Shown here one piece after another: positions 33,354 to 41,449 of a DNA stretch of 64,000 nucleotides. Within the stretch, counting starts at the first letter, position 1. Each line of letters starts with the position of its first letter. A model generated the notes under the pieces. The model was given only the letters and a program-made list of their open reading frames with translations. It had not been told where the DNA came from and did not search any database. Source of the DNA: Rossellomorea sp. SC111. Lineage in GTDB: Bacteria > Bacillota > Bacilli > Bacillales > Bacillaceae_B. The stretch spans positions 62,001 through 126,000 of the forward strand of contig NZ_JANIOC010000009.1 in assembly GCF_024733565.1 (NCBI RefSeq). Reading direction: 5' to 3'. A program made the translations under genes and the position numbers.

Positions 33354-34913
33354 TCAACTGGATTTTAGCTTCTCCACCATTAGCTTCTTAAACGTCACTT
33401 TTCCCCCTTCTGAAAACAAAGAAATCCCCCTATCGTGAGTTCGCGGAAAGACCAAATTTGATTGGACAATCCGACCACCTTCCATAAACACCTCGACACT
33501 CGTCTTATCCACTAAAATGGTGACATGAAGCTGTTTATCAGCGGAATAGAATGGTGCCTTGCTTTCCACAAATGTCCCTTTTCTATCGGGTTGATCAGTA
33601 AAGCTTCTGTTCAAGTAAGAGTAGTCGCCTTCAAGTGAGATTCCCACATCGATATGTCGGGATTGGTCTTCGGACTCTCGTAATCTGAAACCGACTTGAT
33701 CAGCATCCTCCCACGAAATATCCGCCTCAATTCGATAAGTTTCCCCTTCAAAATCCAGCTTCTTTGTTTCATTTTCCACAGTAACATCCTCAAACATCTC
33801 CGTAGATTCCACCAACCCATCAAGCGCTTCAATAGGCACGGAAGCAAGATAGTACCCACTCTCAGAATCACCATCCAACCTAATCTCCCTCACAATCGAA
33901 TCCGTGCCATTAAACCCATCATGCTCCATCGTCGGAGTGTTATCCGCATAAAACCACTTATTCATCCAGGCAAACGCATAACGCTTCTCTTCTTTATCCT
34001 CAGCTTTACCGTCTTCAAACGTAACTCCACCGTACCAGTCAAATCCATAGTCCAACCACTGTGGATCGGACTGATTGGCTTCAAACCCCATGCCATTGAA
34101 CTCCCCTGTCCAATAAGCATACGTATTAGGTTCCCCGATTGCTTCTCCATTAGCGCTCACTCCAAGCACCCACTTCATCGTGCCATCGGTGGCCCTTATT
34201 TTAAATAGATCCGGGCATTCCAACACCCCTAAGTCTGATGTCTGAAAATCCCCAGTAAATGTCCAGTCCTTCAGATTCTCAGATTCATAGAATCCTATCT
34301 TGGATCCTTCTGCCATGAGCATGACCCACTTGTCACGTTCGTCATCCCTGACGACCTTCGGATCACGGAAATCCTCTACTCCCGGGTTATTCAGGACAGG
34401 ATCTTCACTGTAATTCTTGAAAGTTTTACCTTCGTCGGTACTCACCCACATGTATTGCTCCTGCTCGCCGGTTTCACCGGTTGGCTGGGTCACGATCGCA
34501 ATGAAGGCATCTTTTCCGAAACCTGCGGTGTTCTCCCGGTCAATGACGACGGAGCCGGACCAGGGGTCACCGTTTTTGTTGGTGTATTTCGGTATCGACA
34601 CTCCCTGGTCTTCCCAGTGAAGCAGGTCTTCGGATACGGCGTGGCGCCATTCGGTTCCATTGCCTTCGGGGTAGTCTTTGTTATAGAGATAATAGTAATG
34701 GTATTTCCCTTTATAGTAGACCGGCTTTTGCGGGTCATTTTTCCATTTGTCCGGGGTCGTGAAGTGATAGGAGGAGCGGTAGGAACCATCCTCATCTACA
34801 AGCTGCTCTTTGTCTTTTTCGCGTGCCTTTGTCCACCATGCAGCCGCTCCAGCCATTAGGACGATCAGAACAATCAACATGACGATTCCCTTCTTCCTCT
34901 TTTCTAGTTCCAT
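33354..34913 (-). CDS. levB: endolevanase LevB (GH32)
   Basis: A 519-residue family-32 glycoside hydrolase with an amino-terminal signal anchor (11-28). Catalytic signatures are KWKNDPQ (nucleophile Asp60), FRDPKV (Asp184, transition-state stabiliser) and LECPD (acid/base Glu232). A carboxy-terminal beta-sandwich module follows. Its place directly after sacB, as in B. subtilis, and its length point to LevB, which cuts levan into short oligosaccharides outside the cell. GGTGG precedes the ATG. Confidence 0.92.
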   Translation of the reverse strand: MELEKRKKGIVMLIVLIVLMAGAAAWWTKAREKDKEQLVDEDGSYRSSYHFTTPDKWKNDPQKPVYYKGKYHYYYLYNKDYPEGNGTEWRHAVSEDLLHWEDQGVSIPKYTNKNGDPWSGSVVIDRENTAGFGKDAFIAIVTQPTGETGEQEQYMWVSTDEGKTFKNYSEDPVLNNPGVEDFRDPKVVRDDERDKWVMLMAEGSKIGFYESENLKDWTFTGDFQTSDLGVLECPDLFKIRATDGTMKWVLGVSANGEAIGEPNTYAYWTGEFNGMGFEANQSDPQWLDYGFDWYGGVTFEDGKAEDKEEKRYAFAWMNKWFYADNTPTMEHDGFNGTDSIVREIRLDGDSESGYYLASVPIEALDGLVESTEMFEDVTVENETKKLDFEGETYRIEADISWEDADQVGFRLRESEDQSRHIDVGISLEGDYSYLNRSFTDQPDRKGTFVESKAPFYSADKQLHVTILVDKTSVEVFMEGGRIVQSNLVFPRTHDRGISLFSEGGKVTFKKLMVEKLKSS

Positions 34914-34929
34914 TTTTCCACCACCTACT

Positions 34930-34966
34930 AAAAAAAGAAAATGCCATCTCTGACATTTCCTTTTTT
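34930..34966 (-). terminator. intercistronic hairpin between sacB and levB
   Basis: On the minus strand A6-GGAAATG-T pairs with GCATTTTC-T7, a long stem with one G-T pair, followed by T residues. It lies between the sacB stop and the levB ribosome site and should reduce, not abolish, levB transcription. Confidence 0.7.
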
Positions 34967-34977
34967 GAAGTTTGCTA

Positions 34978-36447
34978 TTATTGCCCGTCGTACGTGATTT
35001 GACCTTGCTCCAGGATGCCGTTTTCTACAACAGAAGATTTCTTGTTGTTGATATCAAGCAGGAATGATGGAGCGAATGTTGATTTGTGGTCTTGGAAGTA
35101 TCCACGGTTGGTCATGTAGCTGGTTACGACGAATTTGTCCGATTCTTTTTGAGGGATGACATAGTGTGCATACGTCCAAGTGACGTCGTTTGGATCAAGG
35201 TCCTGATGAAGGACAATTCCCGTTTTGTTCATTGGTTTAAATGGTCCTGTTAGTGAGTCGGCTACATATCCGAGCATGTAGATGTCTTCATCGTCAGTTC
35301 CTTCGATGGTCATTTTTGATCCCCGTGTGCTTGTGAACAGGTAGAACTTGCCGTCTTTTTTGAAGATGTTCGGGCGTTCAATTTCGTCTGTTACCGTGTT
35401 GGAAACCAGCAGCGGCTTCATTTCTTTCTTGATGGTATAGTCATCGTTGATTTCGATGATTCCCATGGCGCCGTTGGCAAGCTCTGCCAGGTCTTTCTTA
35501 GGGCTTTCCTGAAGGGCTTGGAATTCCTTCTTGAAAAAGTTCATTCCGTTTCCGTAGTATGCGCGGTTATAAAGAGAATCTTCCCCGGAATAGCCATACT
35601 CTGTTCCAGTGTTTGCTTCGAATACCAAGTATTTTTTACCGCCGTCTTCGATGTAGTGCGGGTCACGGAGCGTATGGTTGTTCATGAAGTTTCGGTCTTC
35701 AAATGCTTTCCCGACAGTTTCATACGTATCTCCGTCGCCACCGCTGTAGATGGATTTGTGATCCTTAACTCCGTCGATATTCAATTTGTTTGACGTTTGT
35801 TCAGAGATATTCACTTGAGCCGTCGTCAATGATTGACGTCCAAACAGGCCCTTGCTTTCATTGAAATCTCCACGGTTCGTGTAGAATAAACGGATGTCAC
35901 CGTCTTCTGTATAGAGGGCGGATCCAGACCATTCCTCTACCTGACCTTTTAACGTTTCGTCGTTCGCTTTGTATTTGTCTTCATCGTCGAAGACACGGCC
36001 AGCGTTTTTCCAGGCATCGATGGAATCGTCGCCGACTTTTTTATAGAACATGTAGATAAAGGTGTCGTTGGCATTTTCCGGATCACCGGCGAGTCCGAAG
36101 ACGATGTGGTAGCCGTTGTACTCAGCGACTGTGCCGTCTGCGTTTTGAAGCGGCCATGTATCCCATACATCCATTTTGATTTCATTTCCGTTTTCATCAA
36201 TCTTGGTTGCTGATTCTACATTTTTGATGGATGATGCGTCAAAGGAAGGGACCTTGAATTGGGCGTCTTGCTGCTGTCCGACCATGTTTTTCATGTCCTG
36301 GCGGGTGATCTGTGACGTTCCGTACGTTTCTTTGTATCCTTTTTCCGGAGCTTCGTTGGCAGATGCCGATGTGATGATGCCTCCGAACAGAATGGATGCA
36401 CTTAACGAAACAACGGTTGCTTTAGTGACAAATTGATGATAGTTCAT
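34978..36447 (-). CDS. sacB: levansucrase SacB (GH68)
   Basis: A 489-residue secreted fructosyltransferase that builds levan from sucrose. The signal peptide ends around ASA-NEA (residue 30). Catalytic residues are in place: nucleophile Asp96 in WDTWPLQNADG, Asp262 in LRDPHY and acid/base Glu357 in DEIERPN. Length and motif order equal B. subtilis SacB. AGGAGG precedes the ATG. No SacY-type antiterminator target is seen upstream; control probably comes from the adjacent two-component system (inference). Confidence 0.96.
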   Translation of the reverse strand: MNYHQFVTKATVVSLSASILFGGIITSASANEAPEKGYKETYGTSQITRQDMKNMVGQQQDAQFKVPSFDASSIKNVESATKIDENGNEIKMDVWDTWPLQNADGTVAEYNGYHIVFGLAGDPENANDTFIYMFYKKVGDDSIDAWKNAGRVFDDEDKYKANDETLKGQVEEWSGSALYTEDGDIRLFYTNRGDFNESKGLFGRQSLTTAQVNISEQTSNKLNIDGVKDHKSIYSGGDGDTYETVGKAFEDRNFMNNHTLRDPHYIEDGGKKYLVFEANTGTEYGYSGEDSLYNRAYYGNGMNFFKKEFQALQESPKKDLAELANGAMGIIEINDDYTIKKEMKPLLVSNTVTDEIERPNIFKKDGKFYLFTSTRGSKMTIEGTDDEDIYMLGYVADSLTGPFKPMNKTGIVLHQDLDPNDVTWTYAHYVIPQKESDKFVVTSYMTNRGYFQDHKSTFAPSFLLDINNKKSSVVENGILEQGQITYDGQ

Positions 36448-36480
36448 TATGTATTCCTCCTATAAGATCGTATTCCGTAT

Positions 36481-36556
36481 GGCGATTCAAGTTCGCCTTA
36501 CATTTATCAGTATAAGAGGTGGGACCAGAACTGGATATGGCATGGTTTGATGTCAT
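36481..36556 (-). promoter_or_regulatory. sacB promoter region
   Basis: The -10 box TATACT lies at 36509-36514 on the minus strand. The -35 position (36532-36537, TATCCA) is poor, as expected for an activated promoter. Upstream is a direct repeat ATGNCAT at 36537-36543 and 36550-36556 (13-base step), a candidate activator site. The leader contains a GGCGA/TCGCC hairpin (36481-36497). Confidence 0.45.
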
Positions 36557-36614
36557 TTTCGTCTTAAATTGATAAAGGGGAAGATGGGCTCATATGGGGG
36601 ATAGAAGTCATGTG

Positions 36615-36645
36615 AAAAACGACCGCCCATCTGGACGAGTCGTTT
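36615..36645 (-). terminator. terminator of the kinase-regulator-binding protein operon
   Basis: AAACGAC/GTCGTTT outer arms and CGTCC/GGGCG inner arms (one G-T pair) form a 13-bp class stem, followed by TTTTTC on the minus strand. Confidence 0.8.
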
Positions 36646-36656
36646 AACTGCCTGGC

Positions 36657-37925
36657 CTAAGAGGAGGATGAAAGACACGCGCCTTCCTTCCAGGCCATGT
36701 CAAACTCTTCTAATGCTTCTTGCCTTGAGCTTTCTTTATCGATGTAATCCTGCATGATTTCACCCATCTCCCGCTTGCTGCAAGGGGAAAAGGAGGACCA
36801 GTTGAAGGTGTCCGTCTCATTGATGAGCTTCAGGGTTTCCTTACCAAGTGGACCGATATCCTTAACAGGGATGTCCTTGAAAGCCGGGATAAAGTGGAAT
36901 TCTTCCGTCAAGTATGCCTTGCCTTTTTCGGATGACACCATCCAGTTCAAGAATTTTTTCGCTTCCCGTTTTTCCTCTAGGGAGGATTGGGAGTTGATGA
37001 CCCAGAACCCGGGGACGCCTGCCAATATCCTGCTCTCTTCACGATCACCAAGAGGCACGGGGAACATGCCGGCGGATATTGTTTTTCCTTCCAATAGCGG
37101 CTGGATCCAGTTTCCCTGCAGAATCATGGCGGCCTTTCCTTCTGTAAACTGTTCGAGTTCTGTATAATAATCCGTACTTGTCGGGCGCTTATTTCCGTAA
37201 CGGACTGTCAGATCGATGAGGGTGAATAGATCCTGGAAAGCAGCGTCTTCATTGAAACTTGCTGAACCATCTTCCAGTCCTTGAGTGAATCCTCTCTCAG
37301 ACTGGGCAAAGGCAACACTCACCATATGATGCCCGAGCTTCCAATCCTCATAATAACCGTTGGCGAAAGGCATGATCCCCTTGCCTTCCAGCTTGGCTGC
37401 CGCTTCCTTCAGATCCGGGTATGTGGATGGTGGTGAGGTGATGCCGGCACTGGCAAAGAGTTCCCGGTTGTAGACGATTCCGAACCCTTCAATATTCATC
37501 GGCATTCCATATACCTTATTATTAAGGGTGATACCCGACAATACATTTTCTGACGCCCTGTCGACCCATGGTTCTTCTGACAAATCCTCTAAGAACCTGC
37601 TCCATTCTTTCGCCGCTTCCCGTCCGAGGTTGGTGAAGATATCCGGTCCTTTTCCTGCTGCAAGCTTCGCCGTGATATCGGAGTAATCATCCGCCGCTCC
37701 TCCTACCGTTTCCACTTTGATGGCAACTCCTGGGTGCTCATCCTCATATGCGGAAACCATCTGTTCGAACTCACTGGCGATTTCCACCTTGGGATTTCGG
37801 ATTGTAAGAGTGACCTTATCTTCCTCAGGTTGTGATTCTTTCTTCTGTTCTTGCTCCCCGCCGCAGGCTGTTAGCGTGACAGAAAGAAAGCCGATGATGA
37901 AAACTTTAAGCAGTGTTGGTTTCAT
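36657..37925 (-). CDS. extracellular solute-binding lipoprotein (sugar type)
   Basis: A 422-residue family-1 solute-binding protein. A signal peptide ends in lipobox LTAC (Cys21). The mature region has the usual phrases TAKLAAGKGPDIFTNLG, VYGMPMNIEGFGIVYNRELF, GKAAMILQGNW and PGFWVINSQS, typical of oligosaccharide-binding ABC components. Its ATG overlaps the response regulator stop as ATGA. No permease or ATPase genes are nearby, so it may act as a sensor partner of the histidine kinase (inference). Confidence 0.88.
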   Translation of the reverse strand: MKPTLLKVFIIGFLSVTLTACGGEQEQKKESQPEEDKVTLTIRNPKVEIASEFEQMVSAYEDEHPGVAIKVETVGGAADDYSDITAKLAAGKGPDIFTNLGREAAKEWSRFLEDLSEEPWVDRASENVLSGITLNNKVYGMPMNIEGFGIVYNRELFASAGITSPPSTYPDLKEAAAKLEGKGIMPFANGYYEDWKLGHHMVSVAFAQSERGFTQGLEDGSASFNEDAAFQDLFTLIDLTVRYGNKRPTSTDYYTELEQFTEGKAAMILQGNWIQPLLEGKTISAGMFPVPLGDREESRILAGVPGFWVINSQSSLEEKREAKKFLNWMVSSEKGKAYLTEEFHFIPAFKDIPVKDIGPLGKETLKLINETDTFNWSSFSPCSKREMGEIMQDYIDKESSRQEALEEFDMAWKEGACLSSSS

Positions 37926-39079
37926 TCTGATTCCCCGCTGGATCGGTACTCAAACGGCGTCTTTCCGGTCACTTTTTTGAATAGTTTGGAAAAGTATTTC
38001 TCATCTTGATAGCCGAGCATCGTGGCAATGGAGTAAATCGAATCTTCTGTCCCGGCAAGCCACGTCTTCGCCTGCCCTACCCGGAGAATTGTCACGAACT
38101 TCGACAGATTCATACCCGTTTCTTTCTTGAACGTCCTTGAAATATGCTCACGGGTGAGGAAAAACATTTTCGACAGCTTTTCTAGAGAAATATCTTCCAT
38201 ATAGTAGGTCTCAACATAAGAGACAATCTCCTTTATCCTCCTCGCCGCCTCCATTTCATCCGGGCGGCGGATCGTCCGGTACTGATTCTGTTCGAGTTGC
38301 CGGGATAGTCTTTTGAACACTTCCGGGGTGGATCTCTGGGAATCAAGTTTGTCCTGGACGAGGCGGACGGGAACGGTCATGTTCTCACTCAACCACTCTT
38401 CTGCATAAAGCCACTGATTCTCCATAGTGAACACGATGCACAGGTTCTCCACTTCAAGATAGGTGAATGCCCTACCGATTCTCCTGGATCTGAGTTCCTC
38501 ATCCAGGGCGTCGATATGTATTTTGGGACGATTCTTCCCATAGAAAAAGAGAAGCGTCATGTCCATTTTCTCTTCATCAGGAAGAAGGCTGGCAGCGGCA
38601 TCTTCCTCTACGCTCTCACCTGAACAGATGGTGGTGATGATCTGATTACTCCTCAGTTTCAATGCCTCTTCCAGGATTTCTCCCTGCTCGATTCCCTCTG
38701 ACGCTTCCACTTTTACTGCCTCGACTACTTTTTCAAGCACTTCCTGAAACGCTTCTTCCTCTATGGGCTTAAGTAAATAATCGAAGCTGTTCAGCTGGAT
38801 AGCCTTCCTCATGTAGGTATAGTCGTCATATCCTGTGATCAGGATGATCTTACCCTTGAAGGGAAGCTGATTGATTTCTTCTATGAGTTCCATCCCCGAC
38901 ATCTTCGGCATTTTAATATCTGTCAAAACGATATCCGGTTTCTCATGTTGGATGATCCCAAGTGCCTCGACTCCATTTGCCGCCTCCAGGATCTCCGTGA
39001 TGCCAAGTCTGTCCCATTCCCCAAGCTGACGGAGGACGTTTCTGACATTCCGTTCATCATCCACGATCAATGCTTTCAT
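37922..39079 (-). CDS. AraC-type response regulator (YesN-like)
   Basis: A 385-residue regulator. The receiver domain (1-120) has phospho-acceptor Asp54 in VLTDIKMPKM and the conserved Lys in YLLKPIEE. A variable middle region follows, then a carboxy-terminal AraC/XylS helix-turn-helix (about 285-380; ISLEKLSKMFFLTREHISRTF and a second helix pair). Partner of the kinase encoded 14 bases upstream. Likely target: sacB-levB and its own operon (inference). Confidence 0.9.
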   Translation of the reverse strand: MKALIVDDERNVRNVLRQLGEWDRLGITEILEAANGVEALGIIQHEKPDIVLTDIKMPKMSGMELIEEINQLPFKGKIILITGYDDYTYMRKAIQLNSFDYLLKPIEEEAFQEVLEKVVEAVKVEASEGIEQGEILEEALKLRSNQIITTICSGESVEEDAAASLLPDEEKMDMTLLFFYGKNRPKIHIDALDEELRSRRIGRAFTYLEVENLCIVFTMENQWLYAEEWLSENMTVPVRLVQDKLDSQRSTPEVFKRLSRQLEQNQYRTIRRPDEMEAARRIKEIVSYVETYYMEDISLEKLSKMFFLTREHISRTFKKETGMNLSKFVTILRVGQAKTWLAGTEDSIYSIATMLGYQDEKYFSKLFKKVTGKTPFEYRSSGESE

Positions 39080-39093
39080 TTGGTTTCCCCTCC

Positions 39094-40803
39094 CTAACGG
39101 TCTTCACGGAATGGAAGCGTCATGATGACCCTGAATCCATTCCCTTCCATCCGATCTATCTTAAACGATGCTTCTTCATTGAAATTCAACTGCAGGCGTT
39201 CATAAATGTTCTTCAGCCCGATACCTGATGTCACAGAACCTTTCTTGTGCAATGAAGCTTGGAGCCGCTCCAGTTCTTCAACTGTCATGGAGCTCCCTGT
39301 ATTTTGAACGATGAATGTCATCAGGTCCCCTTCTTTTTTTCCTCGTATGATCAAAGAAGAGTGCTCATATCCTTCTTCATAGCTATGCTTGACATAATTC
39401 TCCACAAGGGGCTGGAGAATCATGCTCGGAATTGATGCGGAAAGGACCTCTTCTTCGACACTTATTTCAGCCTGGACACACTCCCCGAAGCGTTCCTTCT
39501 GCAGGGAAAGGTACGCTTCGATATAGGCGAGCTCATCTTTGACCGTGACCCATTGATCCGCATGGAGGGAATACCTCATCATCTTCGACAGGGAGGTGAT
39601 GAGCTTGTAAACATCCTTCGCATTGGACCTAAGGGAGACAGCGCCGATCGTCTGAAGGACATTGAAAAGAAAATGTGGATTCACTTGTGACTTAAGGGCA
39701 CGAAACTGATTGGTACGGCTTTCGATTTCCAGCCTATATTCCCGATCGATATGCTGATTAATCCGATTCATCATTTCGTCCATATGTTCCTCCAGGTGCC
39801 CGAGTTCATCCTTCCGGGAAGTGGAGAAGTCGATGTCCAGATTGCCGCCTTCAATGCTCCTTACCTTTTCACTTAAGTGGACGATGGGCTTCGTGATGAT
39901 ATGGGAAATCACCATCACCATGATGACTCCAAGAATCACTACACCGACACCTAATAGAATATTCGAGTACGCCGTCTCATTTACGTCCTTGAACAGAGCA
40001 TCTTTCGGAATGATTTTCACGAGCTTCCAGTCTTCCAACTCTCCTCCAAGGTTAACTTTCAGAACGAGCTCATCGGGAGACGCTTCTCCTTTGAAGGTCT
40101 TCCCTTTCCCACTGGAGTAAATAGTGGTCCCCTTTTCGTCGAGGAGGGCCACCCGCGCGTCCCCCGTATCGGATAAATGCCTGATGATTGATCCGTACGA
40201 ATTCACCTCCAGGTCCATCGACAAAAAGCCCAGGAATTCTCCCGTAAGGATATTCTTCACTTTGTGATGAATGGTGATGACCTTCGTTTTATCCGATTCT
40301 GGAATAATGGCCGCATTGGTGGCATTCTCAATCACATGCGGTGCCTCAATCAGATAATTCCCATCTGACTTGTAAAGCTCTTTAAATATGGGGGTATCGA
40401 GAAAATCCTTCTGTATCTTCGGCGCACTGAACTTCGAACGATACACTGTCAACGCCTCTTCATCCCGTTTGAAATAAAAGCCCAGCTGTCGGATATCAGG
40501 TCGGGAAACAGAAAAAATCTTCATGCTTCTCTCGAAGGAATCCTCTCGATCACCTTCCAGTCCCTGTTCGAACACCTGTAACACGTCGGGATCGTTGTAA
40601 AGGGCGTAAGGCAGTGAAATGATTTCCCCGAAATACCGTTCCAGCACGGATCCGCTTTCCTTCAATTCTTCCCGGCTCGTCTCAACCTCATGTTCCTCGA
40701 CACTCGTCTTCGTGTTGCTGTAAATGATGAACACCGACAGAAAATACGGCAGGATGATGAACAGAATCAGCATCCCTAACAGCCTGCTGCGGACACTTCG
40801 CAT
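39094..40803 (-). CDS. sensor histidine kinase (YesM-like)
   Basis: A 569-residue kinase with two membrane helices (about 6-28 and 285-305) around a ~250-residue extracellular sensor (dCache-like), a HAMP domain, and a His_kinase domain with phospho-His377 in VNPHFLFN and an ATPase N-box MILQPLVENYVKHS. GGGGG lies 8 bases before ATG 40803; the frame to 40836 is rejected. First gene of the operon kinase, regulator, binding protein. Confidence 0.9.
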   Translation of the reverse strand: MRSVRSRLLGMLILFIILPYFLSVFIIYSNTKTSVEEHEVETSREELKESGSVLERYFGEIISLPYALYNDPDVLQVFEQGLEGDREDSFERSMKIFSVSRPDIRQLGFYFKRDEEALTVYRSKFSAPKIQKDFLDTPIFKELYKSDGNYLIEAPHVIENATNAAIIPESDKTKVITIHHKVKNILTGEFLGFLSMDLEVNSYGSIIRHLSDTGDARVALLDEKGTTIYSSGKGKTFKGEASPDELVLKVNLGGELEDWKLVKIIPKDALFKDVNETAYSNILLGVGVVILGVIMVMVISHIITKPIVHLSEKVRSIEGGNLDIDFSTSRKDELGHLEEHMDEMMNRINQHIDREYRLEIESRTNQFRALKSQVNPHFLFNVLQTIGAVSLRSNAKDVYKLITSLSKMMRYSLHADQWVTVKDELAYIEAYLSLQKERFGECVQAEISVEEEVLSASIPSMILQPLVENYVKHSYEEGYEHSSLIIRGKKEGDLMTFIVQNTGSSMTVEELERLQASLHKKGSVTSGIGLKNIYERLQLNFNEEASFKIDRMEGNGFRVIMTLPFREDR

Positions 40804-40837
40804 CGGCACCGCCCCCTTTCTTTCTGACAAAAACACT

Positions 40838-40863
40838 ATAATAGTGCCGGAAGACCGTCAATG
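40838..40863 (-). promoter_or_regulatory. possible promoter of the kinase operon
   Basis: On the minus strand TTGACG is followed after about 15 bases by TATAGT, within the palindrome CACTATTATAGTG. It lies 35-60 bases upstream of the kinase start. Spacing is short, so confidence is limited. Confidence 0.35.
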
Positions 40864-40869
40864 ATCCGG

Positions 40870-41232
40870 AAGTCGCAAGCAGTGGCTGAATATAGCCCAT
40901 TTGCATTAGGTTGCACATGGGAAAGACGGTTTATGTTTTTGATGGGGTGTGGGTGCAGGCCATTTTAGGACGCAGGGAGCTTCACGTGCGCCAACTACAG
41001 ACGAGTTGTTCTTTACTATCTCTTCTTTCTCTATAGATCTACTGTCTGTTTTCGCTTCGGTTCCATGGGTGATTCACATTGTTTTGGGCATGGGAAATAG
41101 GGGGTCACCATGTTACGTGAAGACCCTTGAATTATATTATTGTTCTACCTTACAACCACGTGCCTCTCATATGTATTGCCCCCCTCACCCTCAATCTTTA
41201 TATATTGACTTGAATCAAAACTGGATACCTTG
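40870..41232. other. gene-free stretch upstream of the exporter leader
   Basis: No convincing gene is seen here. A 101-codon open frame (40949-41254) lacks a ribosome site and has no protein-like composition. The right end carries the extended -10 candidate of the leader transcript. Confidence 0.4.
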
Positions 41233-41241
41233 TGATACAAT
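41233..41241 (+). promoter_or_regulatory. possible extended -10 box of the leader-exporter transcript
   Basis: TGATACAAT fits a TG-extended -10 element. The -35 region is weak. It would give a leader RNA of about 85 bases before the leader peptide start, containing a TCTGAT/ATCAGA hairpin. Confidence 0.35.
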
Positions 41242-41334
41242 TTTTCCGATCTGATTAATTATCAGAAAATTAACTTTATTTTTCCTCATCCCCATCATAC
41301 AATGAATATATCGAAATTAAAGGAGGCTGTTTTC

Positions 41335-41391
41335 ATGAGAAACATTGCTATGGTAACCGTTCGAATATATAAGGGTGGAACACCTTTTTAA
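41335..41391 (+). CDS. 18-residue leader peptide of the ABC exporter
   Basis: ATG at 41335 lies 8 bases after a perfect ribosome site AAAGGAGG (41319-41326) and encodes MRNIAMVTVRIYKGGTPF before TAA. The strong site, tiny size and position 58 bases before a transporter whose own ribosome site is buried in a hairpin are the features of regulatory leader peptides. Codons 11-14 (ATATAAGGG, 41367-41375) are exactly complementary to the 5-prime arm of that hairpin. Its last codons also form a small AAGGGTG/CACCTTT hairpin. Ribosome stalling here is inferred. Confidence 0.75.
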   Translation: MRNIAMVTVRIYKGGTPF

Positions 41392-41443
41392 CGTTGACGG
41401 TCTTCCCCCTTATATGTGTTTTGTGAACTAACACATAAAGGGG
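41365..41443 (+). promoter_or_regulatory. translational attenuator with mutually exclusive RNA structures
   Basis: Segment 2 (41406-41420, CCCCTT-A-TATGTGTT) pairs with segment 3 (41430-41443, AACACATA-AAGGGG): 14 pairs, one bulged A and a 9-base loop. Segment 3 contains the exporter ribosome site AAGGGG, six bases before ATG 41450. Segment 1 inside the leader ORF (41367-41375, extendable to 41365) pairs perfectly with segment 2 (41407-41415). Pairing 1:2 frees the site and 2:3 hides it. Confidence 0.75.
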
Positions 41444-41449
41444 TATGTT

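Noticed and set aside
36448-36508. SacY/LicT-type antiterminator (RAT) leader for sacB
   Set aside because: Only a short GGCGA/TCGCC hairpin is present, with no terminator and no RAT-like sequence.
40949-41254. 101-codon open frame upstream of the exporter leader
   Set aside because: No ribosome site, no protein-like composition, and it overlaps the probable leader promoter.
40854-41404. 13-base identity TTGACGGTCTTCC in opposite orientation at about 40855 and 41394
   Set aside because: Matches of this length are expected by chance in 64 kb; no further flanking similarity.
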